From positions 1 through 57,630 of the forward strand of contig NZ_WBSL01000011.1 in the NCBI RefSeq assembly GCF_009377345.1: a stretch of 57,630 nucleotides of DNA, written 5' to 3'. This DNA is from Deinococcus terrestris. Lineage in GTDB: Bacteria; Deinococcota; Deinococci; Deinococcales; Deinococcaceae. The first letter of the stretch is position 1. Each line of letters begins with the position of its first letter. Below, in pieces: positions 46,461-55,395 of this stretch. Below the pieces are notes generated by a model. The model had not been told where the DNA came from. It did not search any database and was given only the letters and a program-made list of their open reading frames with translations. A program made the translations under genes and the position numbers.

Positions 46461-46483
46461 GCAGTGGAGGATTACAGCAGTTC

Positions 46484-46942
46484 TTAGAAGAAGGGGGCGA
46501 TCAGGCCGCCAACAACACCCGTAGCAATCCCTCCCAGGATGCCTGCCCCGACATTTGTCCCAACTTCACTCCAGGTCGTTTTAGTCTCACCTGTCTTGAC
46601 ATAATTTGACAGGGCCTTCGCTCCCTCATTCACAGCCGCGCCAACGCCCCCAATGATTCCACCGGCGGCACCCAGAGTCGAGATAGAGACAGGTCCGCCT
46701 TCACCCGTCACCTCATCCAGTTCCTCATCGTTGAGCGCCTGGGGCAGGTTGGACTTGGCGAAGATGGTGGGCGTGGTGTTCAGCGCAGTACTGGTGTAGC
46801 TCACGCGGAAGTCCTGGGCAGGAGCCGCCAGAGCTTTACCAGTCTGCACACGGAAGTCCTGCGTGGGAGCAGCCTGCACAGCGGCAGCGCCAGCGGAGGG
46901 GACGAGGATCAGGGCCGACAGAAGCAGTGCTTTCGTTTTCAT
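46484..46942 (-). CDS. Exported precursor peptide with double-glycine-like leader
   Basis: A 152-residue product. Residues 1-25 are a Sec signal (LLLSALILVPSAGAAAVQA). A tandem repeat follows: AAPTQDFRVQTGKAL, then AAPAQDFRVSYTSTAL. Next comes NLPQALNDEELDEVTGEGG (65-83), which fits bacteriocin leaders (Leu -12, Glu -8, Leu -7, Val -4 if cut after GE at 80-81, or a GG at 82-83). The last 70 residues are Gly/Ala-rich and hydrophobic (LGAAGGIIGGVGAAVNEGAK, GAGILGGIATGVVGGLIAPF), like class II bacteriocins or an amyloid subunit. The C39 peptidase encoded downstream is the likely processing enzyme. Confidence 0.65.
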   Translation of the reverse strand: MKTKALLLSALILVPSAGAAAVQAAPTQDFRVQTGKALAAPAQDFRVSYTSTALNTTPTIFAKSNLPQALNDEELDEVTGEGGPVSISTLGAAGGIIGGVGAAVNEGAKALSNYVKTGETKTTWSEVGTNVGAGILGGIATGVVGGLIAPFF

Positions 46943-46991
46943 ACGTCAGCAATCTACTCAGCGTCCTCCCATCTGCCATCTCCCAGAAGAC

Positions 46992-47013
46992 ATAGGCCGC
47001 CTATATCTTTCGA
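46992..47013. promoter_or_regulatory. Dyad and shared motif between the precursor and sensor-kinase genes
   Basis: ATAGGC-C-GCCTAT (46992-47004) is a perfect dyad 50 bases upstream of the precursor start and 83 upstream of the kinase. The minus strand 47013-46997 carries TCGAAAGATATAGGCGG, the motif also found before the LolA-like gene. A binding site for the neighbouring NarL-type regulator is the simplest reading. Confidence 0.6.
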
Positions 47014-47095
47014 CGTACGCCCCCGGCAGACGCGCGGCATCATCCTGGACTTTAAACTGTCCTGTCATGCCGTCCTTCCACCTCTCAGAATCACC

Positions 47096-48331
47096 ATGAT
47101 GGTGCGCGCGTATCTGAACCGCCCGGAGGTCCAGGCGTTTCTCCAACGTCCCCGGGTAACCCCCATCGTGCTGTTCGCGGGCCTGGGCATACTGGTCACC
47201 TTCCTGCGCAGCCTGGTCCTCAATCCAGCGGAAACGGCCACACTGCCTCTGTTGGACGCCGGGAGTGTGTTGCTGCGCCTGGTGGTGGCGGTGCTGTGGT
47301 TCGCGGCGGTTCTATGGGCCATCCGGCCCGGTGAACGTGGGCGGGCAGAGCAAGCCCTGCTGATCCTGGGCACGCTGGCGTTCTCCATCCTGGCGGTCTG
47401 GGTGGACCGCCCGGCGGCGGTGTTGATGGCCACGCCCATCGTGGCGCGTTACTGGTTGACCCTGCGCCAGTCCCTCGGCCTGTTCACGGCCCTGTTCGTC
47501 GGCAGCCTGCTGATCTACACCCTGATTCCCCCGCTGCCGACCCTCGCCAGCCCGCAGGAATGGTTCGGTCTGCTGGGGCTGGTGGTCGTCACGTTGACCC
47601 AGGGCGGCTTCACCTACGCGGCGTTCGAGTTCATGCTCCAGAACGAGGAGAAACAGGTGTCCCTGCGCCGAGCCTACCGTGAGTTGCAGGCCTACCGGTC
47701 GCTGGAATTGCGGCACGCGGCTCTGGAGGAACGCGCCCACCTCTCGCGGGAGCTGCACGACACGCTGGGGCATCAACTGACCGCCCTGCGGCTGGAGGCT
47801 CAGCGCGTCCGCAAGCTCCAGCAGAGGGCGGGCGGCACCGATCCCCAGGTCACGACTTCCCTGAACAACGTGATGGCCCGCAGTGGTGAGGCCTTGGAAC
47901 AGCTTCAGGAGGTGGTGTCCACCCTGAAGGTGCCGCAACTCGACGGCACGCTGCACCAAGCCTTACGTGATCTGGTCCAGACCTGGCCTACCCAGGTAAA
48001 CCTGAGCCTGGCGCGCGAGGAACCCGAGTTGCCGTCCTCGCATAAACTCGCCCTGTACCGGGGTTTGCAGGAGGCCCTGACCAACGCCCAGAAGCACGCG
48101 CCCGGGCAGCCCATCGCGGCCCGGCTGTCCGGGGACGACCGGCAACTCTCCCTCTCCGTCCGCAATCCCCTGAACCTCGCCCGGCACGGCTGGAGCGAAC
48201 ACCGACGCGGGGGCGCGGGCCTGGCCGGACTGCGTTCGCGTTTCGAGGCGCTGGGCGGTTCAGTTCAGGTGACTCAAGACAAGGAGGTCTTCGAGGTATG
48301 TCTGACCCTGCCTATCCCCGCCCAGTCGTGA
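47096..48331 (+). CDS. Sensor histidine kinase, NarL/DegS (HisKA_3) type
   Basis: A 411-residue kinase. The N-terminal 180 residues have about six hydrophobic segments (for example TPIVLFAGLGILVTFLRSLV) and no large sensor domain outside. The HisKA_3 phospho-acceptor is in ERAHLSRELHDTLGHQLTAL, and the HATPase region has GLQEALTNAQKHA (N box) and GGAGLAGLRSRFEALGG (G box). Multi-TM kinases of this type often sense membrane-active peptides. It overlaps the response regulator gene and is divergent from the precursor gene. Confidence 0.9.
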   Translation: MMVRAYLNRPEVQAFLQRPRVTPIVLFAGLGILVTFLRSLVLNPAETATLPLLDAGSVLLRLVVAVLWFAAVLWAIRPGERGRAEQALLILGTLAFSILAVWVDRPAAVLMATPIVARYWLTLRQSLGLFTALFVGSLLIYTLIPPLPTLASPQEWFGLLGLVVVTLTQGGFTYAAFEFMLQNEEKQVSLRRAYRELQAYRSLELRHAALEERAHLSRELHDTLGHQLTALRLEAQRVRKLQQRAGGTDPQVTTSLNNVMARSGEALEQLQEVVSTLKVPQLDGTLHQALRDLVQTWPTQVNLSLAREEPELPSSHKLALYRGLQEALTNAQKHAPGQPIAARLSGDDRQLSLSVRNPLNLARHGWSEHRRGGAGLAGLRSRFEALGGSVQVTQDKEVFEVCLTLPIPAQS

Positions 48332-48978
48332 CGCCCCTGCGGGTCCTGATCGTGGATGACCAACCGCTCGTGCGGCAGGGTCTGGCCTCACTGCTCGACC
48401 TGGAAGACGACGTTCAGGTGCTGGCCCAGGCCGAGAACGGACAGCAGGCCCTGCACCTGGCAGGTGAGTTGCATCCCGACGTGGTGTTGATGGACGTGCG
48501 GATGCCGGTGATGGATGGTATCCAGGCGACGGCAGAGTTTCGCCGGAGGAATGGTCCCCCGGTGGTGCTGCTGACCACCTTCGAGGAGGTGGAAGACATG
48601 ACGGGCGGTCTGAATGCCGGGGCGGCGGGCTACCTGTTCAAGAGCGCGGAGATCGACGAGATTCTGGACGCGCTGTGGCGCGTCCACCGGGGCGAGAAGG
48701 TCATCCATCCCCGCGTCGCCCAGGCGCTCGCGCAGCAGTTGCGGGTGCCCGCCCGCCTGGAACCCAGCGGTGCCCTGACCGAGCGCGAGGTGCAGGTGAT
48801 CCGCGCCCTGGCCGCCGGACAGCCCAACAAACGCATCGGGCAGCAGATGGGGATCAGCGAGGGGACCGTGAAGGTCCATGTAAGCAACATCCTGGCGAAG
48901 CTGGGCGCGGGCAACCGCACCGAGGCGGTGCGGCGGGCGATGGAACTGGGGCTGCTAGGGGATGAGACCGGAGGCTGA
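48298..48978 (+). CDS. Response regulator, NarL/FixJ family
   Basis: A 226-residue regulator. The receiver domain has IVDDQPLVRQG, the phospho-acceptor Asp in VVLMDVRMPVMDG, Thr in LLTTFEE and Lys in LFKSAEI. The C-terminal LuxR-type helix-turn-helix is LTEREVQVIRALAAGQPNKR with EGTVKVHVSNILAKLG. ATG 48298 overlaps the kinase by 34 bases; a GTG at 48328, overlapping the kinase stop as GTGA, is an alternative. Likely targets are the paired sites before the precursor and LolA-like genes. Confidence 0.92.
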   Translation: MSDPAYPRPVVTPLRVLIVDDQPLVRQGLASLLDLEDDVQVLAQAENGQQALHLAGELHPDVVLMDVRMPVMDGIQATAEFRRRNGPPVVLLTTFEEVEDMTGGLNAGAAGYLFKSAEIDEILDALWRVHRGEKVIHPRVAQALAQQLRVPARLEPSGALTEREVQVIRALAAGQPNKRIGQQMGISEGTVKVHVSNILAKLGAGNRTEAVRRAMELGLLGDETGG

Positions 48979-50025
<1,047 letters not shown>

Positions 50026-50036
<11 letters not shown>

Positions 50037-50250
50037 CCACCCTTGGCCCCTGCTGCTGACCGGTGTGGCCCGTGGCCGGGGCGGCACAGCGATGATGCTC
50101 GAACTGCTGGCCGTGCTGCACGAACGGGACCTCCTGACTGAGGAGGACGTGCGGCGGGTGGTGAATGCGCTCGCCGCCGACATGCGGGCCTTCGACGCGG
50201 AACTCGGCCACCCCGCTTCGGCATTGCCCCCGGCACCCCTGAAAGGTTGA
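50026..50250 (+). CDS. Hypothetical 74-residue protein
   Basis: It starts MAADHPWPLLLTGVARGRGG at ATG 50026, overlapping the thioesterase by 11 bases and ending 4 bases before nrdI. Mostly helical (MMLELLAVLHERDLLTEEDV), no known motif. Tight coupling on both sides argues that it is real. Confidence 0.6.
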
Positions 50251-50254
50251 CTCC

Positions 50255-50674
50255 GTGCAACTGGTCTTCGATTCCCTGACCGGGAATGTGCGCCGCTTGG
50301 CGGACCGGGTGGCCCGGCAGGTCGGCGGCGTCGAGGTGCTCGATCTCCGCCGGGACGCGCCCAGAGGCCACTTCCTGCTGCTGACGTACACCTTTCATCG
50401 GGGCGCGGTGCCTGACTCCACCCGCGCCTTTCTCGCCCGGCATCACCCACACCTACTGGGCGTGGTGGCCAGCGGCTCATACCACTGGGGCGAGCACTTC
50501 GCCCGCGCGGCGGAACTGATTGCCACGCAGTACCACGTGCCCGTCGTGGCGAAGGTGAACAAGAGCGGCACCGATGCCGACGTGATCCAGATTGCCCGGT
50601 GGGTGCTGACCCACCAGCACGCCCCCTCCCCACTCACGCTTACGGAGAACGTATGGACCCCTGGACCGAACTGA
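50255..50674 (+). CDS. nrdI: NrdI flavodoxin-like protein, class Ib ribonucleotide reductase
   Basis: A 139-residue NrdI. The FMN phosphate loop is FDSLTGNVRRLADRV, followed by LLLTYTFHRGAVPDSTRAFL and GVVASGSYHWGEHFARAAEL, the family's flavin-contact loops. NrdI supplies oxidant to the Mn2 centre of NrdF to make the tyrosyl radical. Start GTG 50255; overlaps nrdE by 22 bases. Confidence 0.93.
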   Translation: MQLVFDSLTGNVRRLADRVARQVGGVEVLDLRRDAPRGHFLLLTYTFHRGAVPDSTRAFLARHHPHLLGVVASGSYHWGEHFARAAELIATQYHVPVVAKVNKSGTDADVIQIARWVLTHQHAPSPLTLTENVWTPGPN

Positions 50675-52740
50675 ACAACAAGGTGCTGGCTGGCACCCAG
50701 ATAGACACCCGGCACGACCTCGGCGCCTTGCAGGTCTTCTTTCAGGAGAAGGTCAACCCGAATACCGTCTTCTTCCACGACCTGAACGAGAAAATCCGCT
50801 ACCTCACCGAGCATGGCATCTGGGACGCCAGCGTCTTCGAGCGGTACGCGCCGCAAGAGGTGCAGGCGGTCTTTGACCGCGCCTACAGCTACAAGTTCCG
50901 CTTCCGGGCCTTCATGGGTGCCTACAAGTTCTACAGCGAGTACGCTGGCATGACCCCCGACCGCACGAGGTGGCTGGAGCGCTACGAGGACCGCATGGCT
51001 GTCACGGCCCTGGCCCGCTCGGAGACTGTCGAGGACGCGCTGGAACTCGTGCACCATCTGGTGACCCAGACTTTCACTCCCGCCACCCCCACCCTGATGA
51101 ACAGCGGCAAGGCGAACACGGGCCGCCTGGTGAGCTGTTTTCTCCTTCAGGACTGCACCGACAACCTGAATTCCATCACCAAGACGCTGTCCTTTGTGGC
51201 GGAACTCAGCAAGGGGGGCGGCGGCATCGGGGTGGACCTCAGCAACCTGCGAGCCCGCGGCGAGAGCCTGCGCGGGATTCAGAACGTCACCAAGGGCGTG
51301 ATGGGCGTGGCGAAGATGCTCGACAACATGCTTCGGTACGCCGATCAGGCGGGGCAGCGGCCGGGGGCCGGGGCGATCTACCTCAGCGTCATGCACGCCG
51401 ACTTTCTGGACACCCTGAACGCCAAGAAGATCGCCACCGACGAGGACGCCCGCCTCAAGACCCTCTCCGTCGGAGCCACCATTCCCGACGTCTTCATGGA
51501 AAAGGTTCGTGCGGGCGAAGACATCTACCAGTTCTACCCCCACTCGCTGGCGCAGGAGACCGGACAGGACTTCACGGACATCGACTGGACGCGCGACTAT
51601 CAGGCGCTCGCGGACAACCCGCGCGTCCGCAAGAAGCGCGTCTCGGCCCGGCGGGTGCTGGAGGACATCGCCCTCACCCAGGGGGAGAGCGGCTACCCCT
51701 ACCTGCTGTTCGAGGGCAACGCCAACCGCGCCAATCCCATTCCGAACGTGGGCAGCATCAAGATGAGCAACCTCTGCTCGGAAATCCTCCAGCCCACCCT
51801 GCCCAGCACCTTTCATGCCTACGGTCAGGAGCACGAGGACCGGATCGGACTGGACGTGTCGTGCAACCTGGCCTCGCTGGTGATCGAGCAGGCCATGGAC
51901 AGCCGTGACCTCGGGCGGGTGGTGCGCGCGGCGGTGCGGCTGCTGGACAACGTGGCACGCTCGACCAGCGTGCATGAAGTTCCCGCTGTGAAAAAAGCCA
52001 ACGACGAGATGCGCTCGGTCGGCCTGGGGGCGATGGGCCTGCACTCCTTCCTGGCGAAAAGCGAGATCGTGTACGGCAGCCCCGAGGCGCTGGAGTTCGT
52101 GGACGTGTTCTTCGCTGCCGTCCACTACCATGCCCGCAAGGCGAGTATGGAGATTGCCCGCGACACCGGCTTCGTGTTCGAGGGATTCGGGGGCAGCCGC
52201 TATCAGAGCGGCGAGCACTTCGCGCAGTACCTGGAGCGCGATTTCCTGCCGCAAACGCCGGAGGTGACTGCACTGTTCGGGGGCCACACGTTGCCCACCC
52301 GTGAGGAGTGGCGACAGCTCGTTCAGGACATCCGGCAGCACGGCCTCGCCCACTCCTTCGTGATGGCGGTGGCCCCCACTGGGAGCATCAGCTACGTGTC
52401 GCACGCCAGCGCCAGCCTGATGCCGATCACCGAGAAGGTCGAGACCCGCACCAGCAACAAGGCCCGCACCATCTACCCCATGCCGCACCTCAGTGAAACC
52501 ACCGAGTGGTACTACGAGGAGGCCTACGACATGGATCAACGCCGGGTGCTGGACACGGTGGCCGCCGCGCAGCGGCACGTGGACCAGGGCATCAGTTGCA
52601 CGCTCTTCGTGCCGAGCACGGTCACCACCCGAATGCTGCAAAGCTATTACCTGTACGCCTACCGCCTGGGCCTCAAGACCCTGTACTACACCCGTCTGCG
52701 CAAGACGGGCGTGCAGGACTGCCTGAGCTGCGTGGTGTAG
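50653..52740 (+). CDS. nrdE: Ribonucleoside-diphosphate reductase alpha subunit, class Ib
   Basis: A 695-residue catalytic subunit. The active-site Cys pair partners are in LVSCFLLQDC and GLDVSCNLASLV, the NxCxE-type site is seen as KMSNLCSEILQP, the radical-path Tyr pair is in LYYTRLRK, and the C-terminal shuttle is CLSCVV. The short N-terminus without an ATP cone fits class Ib. The enzyme reduces NDPs to dNDPs with NrdF. No intein interrupts it, although the D. radiodurans homologue is known for one. ATG 50653 follows GGAG by six bases. Confidence 0.95.
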   Translation: MDPWTELNNKVLAGTQIDTRHDLGALQVFFQEKVNPNTVFFHDLNEKIRYLTEHGIWDASVFERYAPQEVQAVFDRAYSYKFRFRAFMGAYKFYSEYAGMTPDRTRWLERYEDRMAVTALARSETVEDALELVHHLVTQTFTPATPTLMNSGKANTGRLVSCFLLQDCTDNLNSITKTLSFVAELSKGGGGIGVDLSNLRARGESLRGIQNVTKGVMGVAKMLDNMLRYADQAGQRPGAGAIYLSVMHADFLDTLNAKKIATDEDARLKTLSVGATIPDVFMEKVRAGEDIYQFYPHSLAQETGQDFTDIDWTRDYQALADNPRVRKKRVSARRVLEDIALTQGESGYPYLLFEGNANRANPIPNVGSIKMSNLCSEILQPTLPSTFHAYGQEHEDRIGLDVSCNLASLVIEQAMDSRDLGRVVRAAVRLLDNVARSTSVHEVPAVKKANDEMRSVGLGAMGLHSFLAKSEIVYGSPEALEFVDVFFAAVHYHARKASMEIARDTGFVFEGFGGSRYQSGEHFAQYLERDFLPQTPEVTALFGGHTLPTREEWRQLVQDIRQHGLAHSFVMAVAPTGSISYVSHASASLMPITEKVETRTSNKARTIYPMPHLSETTEWYYEEAYDMDQRRVLDTVAAAQRHVDQGISCTLFVPSTVTTRMLQSYYLYAYRLGLKTLYYTRLRKTGVQDCLSCVV

Positions 52741-52763
52741 CCTCCCCGACTTCAAGGAAACCC

Positions 52764-53783
52764 ATGTCCCAAATGCCCTTTTCCGCGACCAACTGGTCCG
52801 ACCCCGAAGACCACTTTTCCGCGACCTTCTACGAGAAGTACACCTCTCAGCTCTGGTTCCCCGACGAGATTCCCCTGACGAACGACGCGCTGGTCTGGCA
52901 GAGCCTGAGCGACGACGAGCGCTGGACCTACATTCACGCCTCGGCGGGGCTGAACGCGCTGGACACCCTCCAGGGCGAGGTCGGAATGCCCACGCTGCGC
53001 GGGCTGGTAGGCGGCCACATCCGCAAGGCCACCCTGCAATTCCAAGGGATGATGGAGGACATTCACGCCCGCAGCTACAGCCTGATGAACAAGACCTTCC
53101 TGACGACCAGCCAGGAGCGCGAGGTGTTTGGGTGGGTGCGGACCCAGCCGCACCTGCAATTCAAGATCGGCTTCATCGGGGACGTGTTCGCCGATCCTGA
53201 CGTGTCCCGGCTGGGCCTCTGGAAGAAGCTGGTGGTGTCATGCATGCTGGAAACGGCGCTCTTTTACAGCGGCTTTTTCTACCCCCTGTACCTGGCCGGG
53301 CAGGGCCGCATGGTGTCAGCGGGCGAGATCTTCAACCTGATTATCCTGGACGAGGCGCTGCACGGGGTGTATGTGGCCCTGCTGGCCCAGGAGCAGTTCG
53401 ACGCCATGAACGGGGCTGAGCAGACTTACGCGAAAGCCTGGTACCGCCAGGCCCTGGACACGCTGTACCAGAACGAGCTGGCCTACACCGAGGTGCTGTA
53501 CGCCCGTGTGAACCTCACGGACGAGGTGAAACGCTTTCTCCGTTACAATTTCAACGTGCTGGCCGACAACCTCGGCCTAGAGCACACCTTTCCTGACGAG
53601 GAGATTCATCCGGTGGTCCAGAACGGCATCCGGGCGCAGGGGACCACGCACGACTTCTTCAGCGCTAAGGGCAGCAGTTACGCCAAGATCGGCGTGGAAC
53701 CCCTGACGGACGGGGATATCGCGGAACTGTGGGGAGGCGGCTTCCCCGGCCAGTCGGCCAGTGGGCGGGTGTCGCATGACTGA
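52764..53783 (+). CDS. nrdF: Ribonucleoside-diphosphate reductase beta subunit, class Ib
   Basis: A 339-residue radical-carrying subunit. The metal ligands are in SAGLNALDTLQGEVG (Asp), QGMMEDIHARSYS (Glu, His, with the radical Tyr in SYS), SCMLETALFYSGF (Glu) and IILDEALHGVYVA (Glu, His). It pairs with NrdE and is activated with help from NrdI. ATG 52764 follows AAGGA and lies 23 bases after nrdE. The stop overlaps the redoxin gene. Confidence 0.95.
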   Translation: MSQMPFSATNWSDPEDHFSATFYEKYTSQLWFPDEIPLTNDALVWQSLSDDERWTYIHASAGLNALDTLQGEVGMPTLRGLVGGHIRKATLQFQGMMEDIHARSYSLMNKTFLTTSQEREVFGWVRTQPHLQFKIGFIGDVFADPDVSRLGLWKKLVVSCMLETALFYSGFFYPLYLAGQGRMVSAGEIFNLIILDEALHGVYVALLAQEQFDAMNGAEQTYAKAWYRQALDTLYQNELAYTEVLYARVNLTDEVKRFLRYNFNVLADNLGLEHTFPDEEIHPVVQNGIRAQGTTHDFFSAKGSSYAKIGVEPLTDGDIAELWGGGFPGQSASGRVSHD

Positions 53784-54057
53784 CCCGCCCTTCGTCCTGC
53801 TGACCCAGGACCACTGCCCCACCTGTGAGCGCCTGGAGCGGATGCTGGCTGGCCCCCTGAAAGGGCAGTTCATAGGGCAGATCGAGGTCGTGCACCGCCA
53901 GCAGCACCCAGCGGAGTTCGAGGCGCTCGCTCGGGCACACGGCCTGCGCACCACGCCCGCGCTAATTCATCGGCCCAGCCGTGAAGTGATGACCGCCCCG
54001 GCCGGGCTGGGCGAAGTGCGCCGCTTTCTCGACGCGGGGACGAAGCCCATCCCGTGA
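53776..54057 (+). CDS. Glutaredoxin/thioredoxin-like protein (NrdH-like donor)
   Basis: A 93-residue thioredoxin-fold protein. The redox site CPTC is in LLTQDHCPTCERLERML, and the cis-Pro is in LRTTPALIHRPSRE. Overlapping nrdF by 8 bases, it is probably the electron donor for NrdE, as NrdH is in other class Ib operons. It is closer to generic glutaredoxin-like proteins than to typical NrdH (CVQC or CMQC). Confidence 0.85.
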   Translation: MTDPPFVLLTQDHCPTCERLERMLAGPLKGQFIGQIEVVHRQQHPAEFEALARAHGLRTTPALIHRPSREVMTAPAGLGEVRRFLDAGTKPIP

Positions 54058-54124
54058 GCGACCTCACTGTCCTGCTTGACCGCAGCGCGGCGCACACGGT
54101 GTGGCTCCCCTGAAAGCCGTGTAA

Positions 54125-54322
54125 TTGCTGGACCCCGTAAGCGTCCAGCTCAAAGCCACCGGCTGGACCCTGCTGAACAGGAGTACGACGGGCAAGACCG
54201 TCACGAGCCTCTGGCGTTTCGCGGACCAGGACAAGAACGAGCTGACCGGCGTGCTGACCTTACAGGAGACCGCTCCCGGCCGGTACTCGGCCCAGCTCGC
54301 CAGCCTGGCGTTCAGGAACTGA
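54125..54322 (+). CDS. Hypothetical protein, possibly truncated
   Basis: From a TTG at 54125 it reads MLDPVSVQLKATGWTLLNRS and WRFADQDKNELTGVLTLQET, ending SLAFRN. The beta-rich pattern looks like a coding remnant, but I recognise no family and the start is weak. Confidence 0.35.
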   Translation: MLDPVSVQLKATGWTLLNRSTTGKTVTSLWRFADQDKNELTGVLTLQETAPGRYSAQLASLAFRN

Positions 54323-54358
54323 CGGTCATTCCCGTGACAGCGCGATGAAAGGCATGGA

Positions 54359-54577
54359 ATGAGCGAACTGCTTTCAAGTTGGCCGGTCAACCTGCCCCGT
54401 CTGGGCACTGACCCGGTGGGGAAGTTTCTGGGGCTGTCGGGTCTCTCGCAACGGATCTACCTCACGGCCCTGCGGGAGGTGGAGGGCAGTGGCGCGGGGG
54501 AGCTTGGCGAGCTGCTAGACCAGTTGCGAACCGACGAACGAAGCCGCGAGCTGATCGCCCGGCTGGAGCACCCCTGA
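54359..54577 (+). CDS. Hypothetical 72-residue protein
   Basis: ATG 54359 begins MSELLSSWPVNLPRLGTDPV; the rest is helical and acidic (GELGELLDQLRTDERSRELI). No motif recognised. Two further short frames follow in a chain to 54840. Confidence 0.45.
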   Translation: MSELLSSWPVNLPRLGTDPVGKFLGLSGLSQRIYLTALREVEGSGAGELGELLDQLRTDERSRELIARLEHP

Positions 54578-54583
54578 AGGTCC

Positions 54584-54697
54584 ATGAAAGGAGATTTCAT
54601 CCTCGTCATGGTCTACCCCGTCGGTCTCAAGGTCGATGAAGCAGGCGGCATGACTCCACGGGAAGCGGACACTGGAGTCTTTCTGCTCAAGGTGTGA
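54584..54697 (+). CDS. Short ORF (37 residues)
   Basis: ATG 54584 reads MKGDFILVMVYPVGLKVDEA and ends VFLLKV at TGA 54697. It overlaps the next short ORF as GTGTGA. Possibly a remnant of a longer gene; no family known. Confidence 0.25.
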   Translation: MKGDFILVMVYPVGLKVDEAGGMTPREADTGVFLLKV

Positions 54698-54840
54698 ACT
54701 CCAAGCTCCTGCTTCTGACCGCCGCCTTCGTGGGGAGTGCCAGCGCCGCTGCCCCGACCTCTATCAGTGACCGCACCTTCTCCCACACCTGCACCGGTGC
54801 CAAGAAGATCAGCGTCTGCTCCATACGGGGAGCACCGTGA
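54694..54840 (+). CDS. Small secreted peptide ORF (48 residues, two Cys)
   Basis: GTG 54694 reads MNSKLLLLTAAFVGSASAAA, a plausible Sec signal, followed by a 28-residue tail with two Cys (SHTCTGAKKISVCSIRGAP). It overlaps the following permease frame (GTGAATG). It could be the start of a longer lost gene. Confidence 0.35.
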   Translation: MNSKLLLLTAAFVGSASAAAPTSISDRTFSHTCTGAKKISVCSIRGAP

Positions 54841-55334
54841 ATGCCGTCGCCCTGAAAACGGACGCGCCCACGGCCGACCGGCTCGCGCAGGTGAACGGGC
54901 TGGGTGTCCTGACCCGCGCCCAGACCCTCCAGGTCCTGCCCGGCTACAAGGAAGAGCAGGGCAGCCTGACGATGATCCAGGTCTTCCTGGTGGTCGTCGC
55001 CGCCTTTGTAATGGCCGTGTTCTTCTACGTCCTGACCCTGCAAAAGACGCCGCAGTTCGGCCTGTTGAGGGCCATCGGGGCCAGCACCCGCACCCTCGCG
55101 GGCAGCCTGGTCGCGCAGATGCTGCTGCTCACGACCCTGGCCGTCGCCCTGGCCGCGCTGATCACCCTGGGCCTCGTGACGCTGCTTCCGGCGGGGATTC
55201 CCTTCGCCCTTACGCCCTCCGTCCTGCTCGCCGCCTCGGCCCTCCTGATCGGTGTCGCCGCCCTCAGCAGCCTCTTGAGCCTCCGCAGCATCGCCCGGGT
55301 CGATCCCCTGATCGCCATCGGCACCGTCGCCTGA
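54837..55334 (+). pseudogene. FtsX/MacB-type ABC permease, N-terminus missing
   Basis: The 165-residue product keeps the C-terminal half of an FtsX-like permease: the end of a periplasmic domain (KTDAPTADRLAQVNGLGVLT), then three TM segments (TMIQVFLVVVAAFVMAVFFY; LLTTLAVALAALITLGLV; VLLAASALLIGVAALSSLLS) with the typical GLLRAIGASTRTLAGSLVAQ between. A full protein of about 380 residues has another TM segment and most of the periplasmic domain before this. The ATPase gene follows intact, 61 bases on. Confidence 0.65.
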
Positions 55335-55395
55335 CCCCCCCGGCCGGGAGACCCCCTCCCGGTCTGATCCTCTCGCCGCATTTCAGGAGCCTGAC

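Noticed and set aside
50653..52740. Intein in NrdE, as known in D. radiodurans
   Set aside because: The protein is of normal class Ib length and shows no splicing motifs.
50443..52755. 770-codon minus-strand open frame opposite nrdE
   Set aside because: nrdE on the plus strand has full family motifs; the antisense frame is a GC-bias artefact.
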